From contig JAUWNJ010000001.1 in assembly GCA_030612725.1 (NCBI GenBank), positions 62,001 through 126,000 of the forward strand: 64,000 nucleotides of DNA, given 5' to 3'. A program made the translations under genes and the position numbers. Source of the stretch: Planctomycetales bacterium (GTDB taxonomy: Bacteria; Planctomycetota; Phycisphaerae; SM23-33). Numbering within the stretch: the stretch's first letter is position 1; every line of letters starts with the position of its first letter. Below the pieces are notes generated by a model. That model was not told where the DNA came from, did no database searches, and worked only from the letters and a program-made list of their open reading frames with translations. Of this stretch, positions 7,717-15,344 are shown in pieces.

Positions 7717-8368
7717 CTTTCATATGCACCACTCGCCCGGCGGCCTCTGTTACGGCGTCCGAGTGCGTTATCATAACAATTGTCTGTCCGTCCTGTCGAT
7801 TCGCCCGCGTCAGTAGTTCGAGCAAGGCTTCGGCGTTTTCGGAGTCGAGACTTCCGGTCGGTTCGTCGGCAAGGAGAATATCCGGTTTATGCGCAATCGC
7901 CCGCGCCACAGCCAGTCGCTGCTGCTGGCCTATGGACATCTGTGACGGTTTTTTATGGGCTACTGCTTTTACGCCCATCGCTTCGAGCAGTTCGCCTGTC
8001 CGGCTGGTGTCCATCCCGCGAATCCGAAGCGACAGTGCGATATTGTCGTATCCGTTCAGGACGCTGATAAGGTTGAATCGCTGGAAGACGAAACCGATTT
8101 TCCGCCTGCGCAGTTCTGCCCGCCCCGTCTCGCCCAGGCCTGTCGTGTTGAGTCCGTCGATAACGATGGTTCCTTCGTCAGTCCCGGACATCAGACCGAG
8201 AAGATGCAGAAGCGTACTCTTTCCGCACCCGCTGGGGCCCATCACAGCCAGGAATTCGCCGCGACGAATACGCAGGTCCAACCCGCGCAGGACATGCTCA
8301 GCCACTTGCCCCGAACCAAAGGACTTATGCAAACCGTCGGCTTCCAGGATGTATTCACTATCGCCCAT
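7688..8368 (-). CDS. ABC transporter ATP-binding protein (LolD/MacB type)
   Basis: About 226 residues. Walker A is GPSGCGKST (about 44-52), Walker B is ILLADEPTGSLD, the Q-loop is FVFQRF and the switch histidine is in ITHS. The signature helix reads MSIGQQQR instead of the usual LSGGQQQR, an unusual change in the ATP sandwich. The FQRFNLI and LTRANRQDGQTIVMITH segments are typical of the LolD/MacB/FtsE group, which powers extrusion or lipoprotein release. I chose ATG 8368 because the domain begins there; an ATG at 8389 is the alternative, and longer frames run into the hairpin at 8393-8607. Pairs with the FtsX-type permease upstream. Confidence 0.9.
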   Translation of the reverse strand: MGDSEYILEADGLHKSFGSGQVAEHVLRGLDLRIRRGEFLAVMGPSGCGKSTLLHLLGLMSGTDEGTIVIDGLNTTGLGETGRAELRRRKIGFVFQRFNLISVLNGYDNIALSLRIRGMDTSRTGELLEAMGVKAVAHKKPSQMSIGQQQRLAVARAIAHKPDILLADEPTGSLDSENAEALLELLTRANRQDGQTIVMITHSDAVTEAAGRVVHMKDGKITNENP

Positions 8369-8392
8369 ATAATCTCGATACTGCTCCATCTT

Positions 8393-8607
8393 GTAGGCTG
8401 GGACGAAGCCCCACCTTTTTTTGAATAATGAATATTGAACAAGGAATGTCGAATTTTGAAGTAAAAGAAACAAACCCACCTTTGAGGGATGTTTTTTTCA
8501 CTTCGTCATTCAAAATTCTTTGTTCACTATTCAATATTCTCTTTATCCGGATAAGGTGGGACTACGCTTCCCGTAGGGACACTACGTGTCGCTTCGTCCC
8601 AGCCTAC
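8393..8607. repeat. Composite hairpin: outer GTAGGCTGGGACG arms around a heptamer stem
   Basis: The outer arms are 8393-8417 and 8553-8607 (GTAGGCTGGGACGAAGC paired with its exact complement, plus CCCACCTT with AAGGTGGG). The right side carries an extra CCCGTAGGGACACTACGTG hairpin. Inside lie two heptamer arrays of the GAATATT type (8423-8464) and its complement (8501-8542). The whole structure separates the ABC permease gene from its ATPase gene in one operon and overlaps the last codons of the permease. The right-hand module recurs at 38717-38771. Confidence 0.8.
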
Positions 8608-9812
8608 TCCAGGCTTAGCGTTTCTGCTACATCGACGTTCATTGCCTGCCATGCCGGGTATATTGCTGCGAGCGAGCCGCCGATGACAGCGGCTGCGGCG
8701 GCTATCAATATCCATTGCGTGGTAATCTGCACTGTCAGTAGTGGTTTGACGGCTTCGATGCCTGCTCCGGCGGCGGGGGCCAGCGCTATTCCGATAGCCG
8801 CTCCGCATATCGTAAGAATCAGCGACTCGCCCATCACTTCTTTGAGTATGAGCATTCGCGGCGCGCCCATTGAGCGTAGGATAGCGATCTCCCGCCGCCG
8901 CTGGATGACCATCGTGTACAGCGTTACCATGATGAACAGCATAGCCACGATAAGCGTGATGGTGTTGACCGTATCGACGTAGATGTACATGACGCCGAAT
9001 CTGTCTTCGAGCATTGCGCGATATTCGCCGACGGCGATGACTTTGAGATGCTTTTGGCGTCGGATCGCCTCGGTGGCAGCGCCGATGCTCACGCCTTCGC
9101 GGAGTTTGACCATCAGAAGCGTGTACCGCCCCATGCCGCCGTAAAACAGGTGCTCCGCCGTCGCCAACGGGATAAAAACGCGAACCATCGCCCCAGCCGG
9201 AACGATACCGACGATAGTGAAATTGCGGGCGGCAGAATAAACCTCATCGCCCACCTTCAGACCCGAAGCCCTCGCCAGTCGCGAGTCGATAATCATCTCC
9301 AGCCCGCCGTGGTCGGCGAGTTCGGCTTCGGAAATATCGACAATTTTCTCGCTGGGCGTGGAGAATTTCTCTTTCAACCAGTTCGCGCATGCGTTTTTCG
9401 GGTCGAAGACGCGTCCTTCGGTGATTCGACCCTCGCCCAGCAGGTATCGCAGGTCTTCAGGCCTGACGCCGACGACATTGTGCTCGATGCCGACGATGCT
9501 GATACGCTGGAGGTATATCGGTACGACATATTCGGCTGCGGTGTTGTCGCCGATTGCGAGATTCTTTATCTTTTCGGCGTCTTTATCGGACATTCCGCCG
9601 CCGCTGATGGTGGTGATGTTGTCGGACCAGTTGGACGGATAGATAATCAGGTCGGCATCGACTGCTTCCCACCTGTCTGCCACTTCGCCCAGCGACCCGC
9701 GCGCCAGGCCTGAAAGCGTAATCATCATACACACGCCGATTGCCACGCCCAATGCGCTCAGGGCGCTGGGAACCTTGTGGTGCAATATGTTCGCCAGTGG
9801 AAGAGGGATCAT
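8604..9812 (-). CDS. ABC transporter permease, FtsX/MacB type
   Basis: About 402 residues with MacB/LolC topology: one N-terminal membrane helix (SALSALGVAIGVCMMITLSG), a periplasmic MacB_PCD-like domain of about 200 residues, then three membrane helices with the FtsX REIAILRSMGAPRMLILKE coupling loop. It would work with the LolD-type ATPase encoded just downstream, in lipoprotein release, peptide export or cell-wall control. The start is placed at ATG 9812 (MIPLPLANILHHKVPSALSA) because the frame upstream of it is made of the CAATTG heptamer array. No Shine-Dalgarno is visible. A composite hairpin sits between this gene and the ATPase gene. Confidence 0.87.
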   Translation of the reverse strand: MIPLPLANILHHKVPSALSALGVAIGVCMMITLSGLARGSLGEVADRWEAVDADLIIYPSNWSDNITTISGGGMSDKDAEKIKNLAIGDNTAAEYVVPIYLQRISIVGIEHNVVGVRPEDLRYLLGEGRITEGRVFDPKNACANWLKEKFSTPSEKIVDISEAELADHGGLEMIIDSRLARASGLKVGDEVYSAARNFTIVGIVPAGAMVRVFIPLATAEHLFYGGMGRYTLLMVKLREGVSIGAATEAIRRQKHLKVIAVGEYRAMLEDRFGVMYIYVDTVNTITLIVAMLFIMVTLYTMVIQRRREIAILRSMGAPRMLILKEVMGESLILTICGAAIGIALAPAAGAGIEAVKPLLTVQITTQWILIAAAAAVIGGSLAAIYPAWQAMNVDVAETLSLE

Positions 9813-9813
9813 T

Positions 9814-9841
9814 CGATTGCCAATTTCCAATTGCCAATTGA
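9814..9841. repeat. Heptamer array, CAATTGC type, before the ABC permease start
   Basis: Four units (CGATTGC, CAATTTC, CAATTGC, CAATTGA). The array begins 2 bases upstream of the permease ATG on the minus strand and occupies the place where a ribosome binding site would be. Confidence 0.8.
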
Positions 9842-9925
9842 AAAAAAAGGTCAGGAACTTTTTCTTTGCCGCGATTGTAGGCGGCGGCGGAGCGATTGTC
9901 GAGTCCGACGCCAACTTGAAAAACA

Positions 9926-9992
9926 GGCCTGCAGACGGTAGAGTCGCAGACCTGATTGGCTGGTTCATATCGGGTGGGCGCGCCCCACCCGG
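9926..9992. repeat. Two hairpins in the divergent region before 10020
   Basis: A CAGGCCTGC / GCAGACCTG stem (about 9926-9955) is followed by the palindrome CGGGTGGGCGCGCCCCACCC (9971-9990). They lie between the divergent permease and secreted-protein genes. Regulatory role or terminator function cannot be decided. Confidence 0.45.
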
Positions 9993-10019
9993 GGATTAAC
10001 AGGATTAAGGGGTTACATT

Positions 10020-11312
10020 ATGATCGGATCGCGAGCGGCAAACGGAAACAAACATCGGCTTGGCTTTTTGCTTTTAGCGGTTTTGGTCCTGTTGGGATGC
10101 GCCGTTATTGTTACGGCAGAAGCGAAAAAACCGGCAACAACTATCCAGGCCGGAGAGAAAAAGCAGGTCGAATCGGGATTTGAAAAAGGCAAATTTCAGG
10201 ACCTTACCGTCCGTATCAATGGTTTACTTAAACTGACATGGAAAGGCAGTGCGCTGCGATTGGACCGCAAGCACTGGGAAAAAGATTTTGAGGGTAAAAC
10301 CAAGGATGAAGCCCTGAAGATGCTGAAGGCCGAGAGGAGGGGGCGGCGTAATATGTGGGGCGGGGGAGATTGGTCGGTGAGGGAAGCCCGGGAAATGCTG
10401 GATATGAATCCGGTTGAAAGGGCTTTTAAGAGGCTTCAGTCGGCCTGCGGTAGCAACTCCAGCGGTAGCGGCAGCGGCGGTAATCACAAATATGAGTACT
10501 TTAGAGGAGGAGATTTGAATGGCAGAATTGATATTATCGGCAAGTCGGTTGCGGTAACGCTGGAGGAGATTAATTCGCCCGGCAGGAAGATAGCGGTTCG
10601 CGACGATGGTTGGGGGTTGTTAAGGATAATGGTTTCCGACGCAAAAGGCGACTTACTATTGGTCGCCGGGCAGAGCAGCAAGGGGCGTTTCAGCGTCGCT
10701 CACGTCTCGGGCGATACTGTTTTCGCTGCGACAGGCGAATCCTTCAAGGACTTCTACGCCAAACACCAGCGTTATGTGGATGAGCGTTTCTTTCCAGTCC
10801 TTAAACACATGGGAATTATTGTTCCATGGGGTCAATATAACCCGAAGGTAAAACAGACGGTCCTGGCAAAAATCGTCGGACCCCTGACGCCTGATCAGGC
10901 TGCGCGCGGAAAAACGCTGATTGAGCAATTAAACGACAACTCATTCAAGAAGCGTCGGGAGGCCACGGGAATTCTATCGGCGCAATTTGCCCGTTATCGC
11001 GAACTTATCGAGCAGGCGGCGAAGAAAAAATCCAATCCGCCCGAAACGGCGTCGCGACTGAAAAAAATCGTCAAGGAAAACACCGAGCAGGGCGACATTG
11101 AGAAATTCGTAACAGGAAGGAAACTCACCACGGACGTCGGTTACCTTATCTGGCTGATTGGCGATGCGCCGGCGGACGACCGGGCTGCTGTTGCCGCGAC
11201 GTTGCAGCGATTGACGAACCAGAAATTAGGGCCCGACCCCGTAGCCTGGAAGAAATGGTGGTCGCAGAAGCAGGCCGACGAATCCATCGGAAAAACCGAA
11301 AAATCGAAATGA
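10020..11312 (+). CDS. Exported protein of unknown function, tandem paralogue 1
   Basis: A 430-residue protein with an N-terminal hydrophobic segment ending in LLGC, compatible with a lipoprotein signal, after a basic start. Start supported by AAGGGG about 9 bases upstream. It is clearly paralogous over its whole length to the next gene: both share FEKG-x-F, LLKL-WKG, the DFEGKTK core, FYAKHQ-x-YV, a LIEQLN segment and a C-terminal LQRLTNQK-G-D-W-KKWW end. That last motif is common at the end of HEAT-repeat-like planctomycete proteins. A Ser/Gly-rich spacer lies near residue 145. No catalytic motif is visible. Confidence 0.7.
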   Translation: MIGSRAANGNKHRLGFLLLAVLVLLGCAVIVTAEAKKPATTIQAGEKKQVESGFEKGKFQDLTVRINGLLKLTWKGSALRLDRKHWEKDFEGKTKDEALKMLKAERRGRRNMWGGGDWSVREAREMLDMNPVERAFKRLQSACGSNSSGSGSGGNHKYEYFRGGDLNGRIDIIGKSVAVTLEEINSPGRKIAVRDDGWGLLRIMVSDAKGDLLLVAGQSSKGRFSVAHVSGDTVFAATGESFKDFYAKHQRYVDERFFPVLKHMGIIVPWGQYNPKVKQTVLAKIVGPLTPDQAARGKTLIEQLNDNSFKKRREATGILSAQFARYRELIEQAAKKKSNPPETASRLKKIVKENTEQGDIEKFVTGRKLTTDVGYLIWLIGDAPADDRAAVAATLQRLTNQKLGPDPVAWKKWWSQKQADESIGKTEKSK

Positions 11313-11342
11313 TCCGCCGAGACTGTCTTTTTTTACTCGAAG

Positions 11343-12638
11343 ATGAAGGTATTGACAGAAATGCAGGTAAAAAATAAATATATCTCAAAGTTGCCCGTCT
11401 CTGTAGCACTGGCCTTTTCGATATGTCTCGTTATGCCTGCCGGCGCGGAGAAAAAGCAGACCGCTGCACCCACGACCGCACAGGCAAAGACAAGACCTGC
11501 TGAACCGGGATTTGAAAAAGGCGCGTTCGACGCGCTCACAGTTCCGATTGGCAGATTGTTGAAACTGTCCTGGAAAGGCAAGACCCTGCAGGTCGATCAC
11601 GAAAACTGGACGAAGGATTTCGAAGGCAAGACCAAGTCCGAGGCCCTCAAGGTCCTCGAGGCCGAAGCGGAAAAACGCTATCCCGGGTCGGGCGGATGGG
11701 TGAAGTCGATGGCCGAGAGGATATTTCACGCCACCGCCCCCGAACAGGCTTTTATGAGATTGCAGTTGGCTGCCGGAAAGTTGAAAAGATCCCGCTCCGG
11801 CAGCACCGCCGGTACCAGGCGCAGCAGCTTCACAACGAGCAAACTGGAAGGAAAAGTTGAATTTACCAGACTCGGCTCGTTCCAGGCCGTGCTCGAGGAG
11901 AGGGAGTCGCCGGAGAGGATAATAAAGTTCCACGACGACGGGCAGGGCGCCCTGATGATTGGGCTTTCCGACAAGAGCGGCAGACTGTCGCTGGCGCTCA
12001 AGCAGAGCAGGGACGGGAACGTGAGCGTCAGGCACGCCGCCGGTGATGACGTTTTCGCCGGCGGCGCGGGGTCTTTCGCGGCTTTTTACGCCAAACATCA
12101 GCAATACGTGGAAGACCGGCTGTTTCCACTGCTCAAGCACGTGGGGATAGGCGCGCCGCTGACGCCCTACAACGCCGGGGTGAAGAAGGCGACTCTGGAG
12201 AGACTTCGAAGCCTCCCGACGCCGGAAAAAATCGCACAAGGACAAAGACTCATCGAGCAACTGAATAGCAACTTGTACAAGAAGCGGCAGGAAGCCAGCA
12301 AGGCCCTGGCTGCGGATTTCGATAGTTATCGCAATCTGATCGCCCGAACGATAAGAAAGCCTTCCACGCCGCCCGAGACAGTCTCGCGCCTGAAAATGAT
12401 CGTCAAGGCAAGACCAAAACAGAAACCGACAGATGAATTCGTAACCGCCCAGGGACTGACCGCAAATGTCGGTTATCTTGTCAACCTGCTTGGCGAGACC
12501 AAGCCGGCCGACCGTGCGATTGTCGCCAGAACGTTGCAGCGCCTGACGAAGCAGAAGTTCGGGTCCGACCATGCAGCCTGGAAGAAATGGTGGTCGCAGA
12601 AGAATACTACCGCGCCAACCACAACCAGACCAAAGTGA
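11343..12638 (+). CDS. Exported protein of unknown function, tandem paralogue 2
   Basis: A 431-residue paralogue of the preceding gene, 30 bases downstream on the same strand, so the pair arose by tandem duplication and is probably co-transcribed. It has a cleavable-type signal (hydrophobic stretch then MPAGA) rather than the lipobox of its neighbour, so the two products may end in different compartments. The Ser/Gly spacer of the first copy is replaced by a KRSRSGSTAGTRRSS stretch. The C-terminus is a Thr-Pro tail. The start could be ATG 11343 or 11361. Function unknown. Confidence 0.7.
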   Translation: MKVLTEMQVKNKYISKLPVSVALAFSICLVMPAGAEKKQTAAPTTAQAKTRPAEPGFEKGAFDALTVPIGRLLKLSWKGKTLQVDHENWTKDFEGKTKSEALKVLEAEAEKRYPGSGGWVKSMAERIFHATAPEQAFMRLQLAAGKLKRSRSGSTAGTRRSSFTTSKLEGKVEFTRLGSFQAVLEERESPERIIKFHDDGQGALMIGLSDKSGRLSLALKQSRDGNVSVRHAAGDDVFAGGAGSFAAFYAKHQQYVEDRLFPLLKHVGIGAPLTPYNAGVKKATLERLRSLPTPEKIAQGQRLIEQLNSNLYKKRQEASKALAADFDSYRNLIARTIRKPSTPPETVSRLKMIVKARPKQKPTDEFVTAQGLTANVGYLVNLLGETKPADRAIVARTLQRLTKQKFGSDHAAWKKWWSQKNTTAPTTTRPK

Positions 12639-12681
12639 ATCGCTGCGAGGCGAAGTGCTTCCGTATCCCAGGAGATATTTC

Positions 12682-14550
12682 ATGCGAAGCGATATTGTTA
12701 AAAAGGGTATCCAACGTAGTCCACACAGGTCGCTGCTCAAGGCCGCCGGTCTGACCGACGCCGACATACGCAGACCTTTCATTGCTGTCTGCAACTCATA
12801 CACCGACGTCGTTCCCGGACACGCGCATCTCGACGCGGTGGCCGAGTTCGTCAAGGCTAAAGTCCGCGCCGCCGGCGGGACGCCGTTAATCTTCAACACC
12901 ATCGGTATCTGCGACGGGATAGCGATGGGGCATACCGGTATGAAGTATTCCCTCGCCAGCAGGGAACTCATCGCCGATTGCGTCGAGAGCATGTGCCGGG
13001 CGCACGCCTTCGACGCGATGATCTGCATTCCCAATTGCGACAAAATTATCCCCGGAATGTTCATGGGCGCGCTGCGAGTGAACATCCCGACGATATTTGT
13101 CTCCGGCGGGCCTATGGAAGCAGGTAGAATCGCCGGGCGCGACGTTGACCTGATAGACCAGTTCTATGCCGTCGCACAGCAAAAGATCGGAAAAATGTCC
13201 ACCCGACAGGTCAAGTCCTACGAAGACAACACCTGCCCGACCTGCGGCTCATGCAGCGGAATGTTCACCGCGAACAGTATGAACTGCCTTTCCGAAGCCG
13301 TCGGTATGGCGCTTCCGGGTAACGGTACGACCCTGGCGACCAGCCCAGCCAGAATTGCCCTCTACGCCACCGCCGCCGAGCGGATCGTGCAAATGGCCAA
13401 GGGTTGGATACGCTCCGGGTGCAAGGATTCATTCCCGATGCTGCCACGGAAGATTATGGACCGCAACGCCTTTTCCAACGCGATGACGCTGGACATGGCG
13501 ATGGGCGGCTCGACCAATACGGTCCTGCACCTGCTGGCGATGGCCAACGAAGCGGGCGTGAAATTCACGCTCGACGACATCGAACGGATATCCAGACGCA
13601 CGCCCAATATCTGCCGCGTCGCACCATCTGCTACGCCTGAAGGGAAAATCTATCACATGCAGGACGTCCACCACGCCGGAGGGATTTATACCATTCTCGG
13701 ACAGATCGCCGACGACAAACCAGCCCTGCTCAAAAGCGGCTGCATGACTGTTACGGGAAAGACGATGGGGCAGAACATCTCCGCATGGTCGCTGCGAAGT
13801 AAGCGGCTTTGTCAGGCCGGTAAGAAACTTTACCGCGAAGGCTGGCAGGCGACCGGGCGGAGCGTCGAGTCCGTCAAGGCCATGCTTCGGGGCGAGAAGC
13901 CGAAGAAGTTGCCGACGAAAAATACCGGCCGATTCGACGCGACCGACCTGATCCGTCCGGTGGAGCGGGCGTTCACGAAAAAGGGCGGACTTGTCGTGCT
14001 TTATGGAAACATCGCCCGCAAGGGCAGCATCGTTAAACTCGCCGGCGTTGACCCGAAGATGTACCGCCATAGCGGTCCTGCCAGGATATACGAGAGCCAG
14101 GAAGACGCCTGCGAAGGGATTCTGGCTGGCAAGGTCAAACCCGGTGACGTGGTCGTCATTCGCAACGAGGGTCCTCGCGGCGGGCCTGGAATGCAGGAAA
14201 TGCTCGCCCCGACGAGTTACATCACGGGGATGGGCCTGGGCGACAAATGCGCCTTGATTACCGATGGGCGTTTCAGCGGCGGAACCGCCGGGGCGTGCAT
14301 CGGACACGTCAGCCCCGAAGCCGCTTCCGGCGGCGAGATCGGACTACTGGAAAACGGCGATATTATCGAAATAGACATCCCCGGCGGGAAAATCAACGCG
14401 AAAGTAACCAAGGCCGAGTTCGACAAACGTCGAAAACGCTATAAACCCCGACCACCGCAAATTACCTACGGCGCCTTGGGCCGATACGCCGTACACGCAA
14501 CCAGCGCCGACACAGGCGCAGTGCTCGACTGGCCTGGAAAAGATAAATAG
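12682..14550 (+). CDS. ilvD: Dihydroxy-acid dehydratase
   Basis: About 622 residues, full length. It dehydrates 2,3-dihydroxy-3-methylbutanoate and its pentanoate homologue in valine, leucine and isoleucine synthesis. Key segments: PNCDKI, CPTCGSCSGMFTANSMNCL, GGSTNTVLHL, EGPRGGPGMQEML and GRFSGGT...GHVSPEAA. The N-terminal loop reads NSYTDVVPGHAHL; it has PGH where the [2Fe-2S] plant/mycobacterial class has a cysteine, as in the E. coli enzyme, so the oxygen-sensitive [4Fe-4S] class is expected. Start at ATG 12682 with AGGAGA 7-8 bases upstream. No other ilv genes are in the window. Confidence 0.96.
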   Translation: MRSDIVKKGIQRSPHRSLLKAAGLTDADIRRPFIAVCNSYTDVVPGHAHLDAVAEFVKAKVRAAGGTPLIFNTIGICDGIAMGHTGMKYSLASRELIADCVESMCRAHAFDAMICIPNCDKIIPGMFMGALRVNIPTIFVSGGPMEAGRIAGRDVDLIDQFYAVAQQKIGKMSTRQVKSYEDNTCPTCGSCSGMFTANSMNCLSEAVGMALPGNGTTLATSPARIALYATAAERIVQMAKGWIRSGCKDSFPMLPRKIMDRNAFSNAMTLDMAMGGSTNTVLHLLAMANEAGVKFTLDDIERISRRTPNICRVAPSATPEGKIYHMQDVHHAGGIYTILGQIADDKPALLKSGCMTVTGKTMGQNISAWSLRSKRLCQAGKKLYREGWQATGRSVESVKAMLRGEKPKKLPTKNTGRFDATDLIRPVERAFTKKGGLVVLYGNIARKGSIVKLAGVDPKMYRHSGPARIYESQEDACEGILAGKVKPGDVVVIRNEGPRGGPGMQEMLAPTSYITGMGLGDKCALITDGRFSGGTAGACIGHVSPEAASGGEIGLLENGDIIEIDIPGGKINAKVTKAEFDKRRKRYKPRPPQITYGALGRYAVHATSADTGAVLDWPGKDK

Positions 14551-14640
14551 GCCACAGAGGCGCAGAGAGCGCAGAGAAAAATGTAGTTCACGTTTAGCCG
14601 TCGCCGGTACGGCGACGATGTATCCCGGATAAACTACTTC
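14551..14640. repeat. Half copy of the CAGAG array and a CGTCGCC hairpin
   Basis: Right after the ilvD stop are three 9-base units (CCACAGAGG, CGCAGAGAG, CGCAGAGAA; 14552-14578) without a complementary arm, followed by the hairpin CGTCGCCGGTACGGCGACG near 14598. A dispersed repeat remnant; the hairpin could help end the ilvD transcript. Confidence 0.5.
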
Positions 14641-14650
14641 AGGGGGTGTT

Positions 14651-14707
14651 ATGCGCCGACGATATAAGAGCAAGAGGTATCGAAACACTTTCAGAAAGGA
14701 ACCGTAA
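14651..14707 (+). CDS. Candidate small upstream ORF, basic 18-residue peptide
   Basis: ATG at 14651 follows AGGGGG by 4 bases and encodes MRRRYKSKRYRNTFRKEP, then a stop that ends 2 bases before the start of the pseudopilin-like gene. Nine of 18 residues are Arg or Lys. The spacing suggests translational coupling or a regulatory leader peptide. The alternative is chance: the last codons contain the AAAGGA ribosome site of the next gene. Unproven. Confidence 0.35.
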   Translation: MRRRYKSKRYRNTFRKEP

Positions 14708-14709
14708 CC

Positions 14710-15273
14710 ATGAAAAGCAACGTCATTTTGTTCGTGGCCGGAGTTGTAGTAGGAATCGGAGCGCTGCTTGGGGCATTGGCGCTGGTGCCGAATATCATGC
14801 CTGCCGCCCAACCGCAGAAGATTACCCTCTATTCGCCGCAGATGGAAAAGGCGATGATTCGCTTTTTCGAGAAGATGACCATGATGACAGAGGAGGTAGT
14901 TACCACATCATCAAGCGAAGCACGGGAAGCGGCGTTGATGAGCGACCTCCAGACCATCCGCAGCCAGTTGGAGTTGTACAAGGTCCAGCACTGGGAAAAG
15001 GCTCCGCACTTGGACGAGAACGGTAAATTAGACACCGCCAACTTCGTCGCACGCATACTCAGTCAAACCGACATCAACGGGAAAATCAGTCCGTCCGGTG
15101 AATATGGGCCATATCTTTCAATGTTTCCGAACAACCCGTTCATCGAGGAAAACGGTGATCGCGTGGCCTTCGGGGCGCAGAACCCGCCGCCCGGCGACGG
15201 TAAGACGGGCTGGTACTTCAATACAAACACCTTGATGTTCTCGGCCAACGATACGGATCACGTCGGTTTGTAG
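14710..15273 (+). CDS. Membrane-anchored pseudopilin-like protein
   Basis: A 187-residue protein with one N-terminal membrane helix (about residues 5-30). The second half (LQTIRSQLELYKVQHWEKAP, then NPFIE and a GWYFNTNT end) resembles the C-terminal domain of type II secretion major pseudopilins (GspG-like). A standard prepilin peptidase site (G-F-T-L-x-E) is absent, so it is not a canonical pseudopilin. AAAGGAACC is 6-8 bases before the ATG. It lies alone between ilvD and cysS (convergent with cysS). Probably an envelope protein; role unknown. Confidence 0.65.
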   Translation: MKSNVILFVAGVVVGIGALLGALALVPNIMPAAQPQKITLYSPQMEKAMIRFFEKMTMMTEEVVTTSSSEAREAALMSDLQTIRSQLELYKVQHWEKAPHLDENGKLDTANFVARILSQTDINGKISPSGEYGPYLSMFPNNPFIEENGDRVAFGAQNPPPGDGKTGWYFNTNTLMFSANDTDHVGL

Positions 15274-15289
15274 AAGATTTGTGCGATAC

Positions 15290-15343
15290 CTACGCCTTCC
15301 GCCAGATGGTTCCGCCGGGGGTGTCTTCGATGGTGATTCCCAT
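15290..15343 (-). pseudogene. Orphan second copy of the cysS 3' end
   Basis: Two bases after the cysS stop on the minus strand lies an 18-codon stretch reading MGITIEDTPGGTIWRKA and a stop. This is the canonical C-terminus of cysteinyl-tRNA synthetases (compare GIVLEDGPQGTTWRRK in E. coli). The real gene ends MEIEISDVQDHTIWRKK. The two tails are a 55-base tandem duplication, about 31 of 54 positions identical by hand count, shifted by one base so the second is out of frame with the first. The downstream copy looks like the ancestral tail. Confidence 0.7.
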
Positions 15344-15344
15344 T

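Noticed and set aside
11385-13085. Minus-strand open frame of 566 codons
   Set aside because: Antisense to the second paralogue and ilvD, both of which are convincing genes; composition fits a shadow frame.
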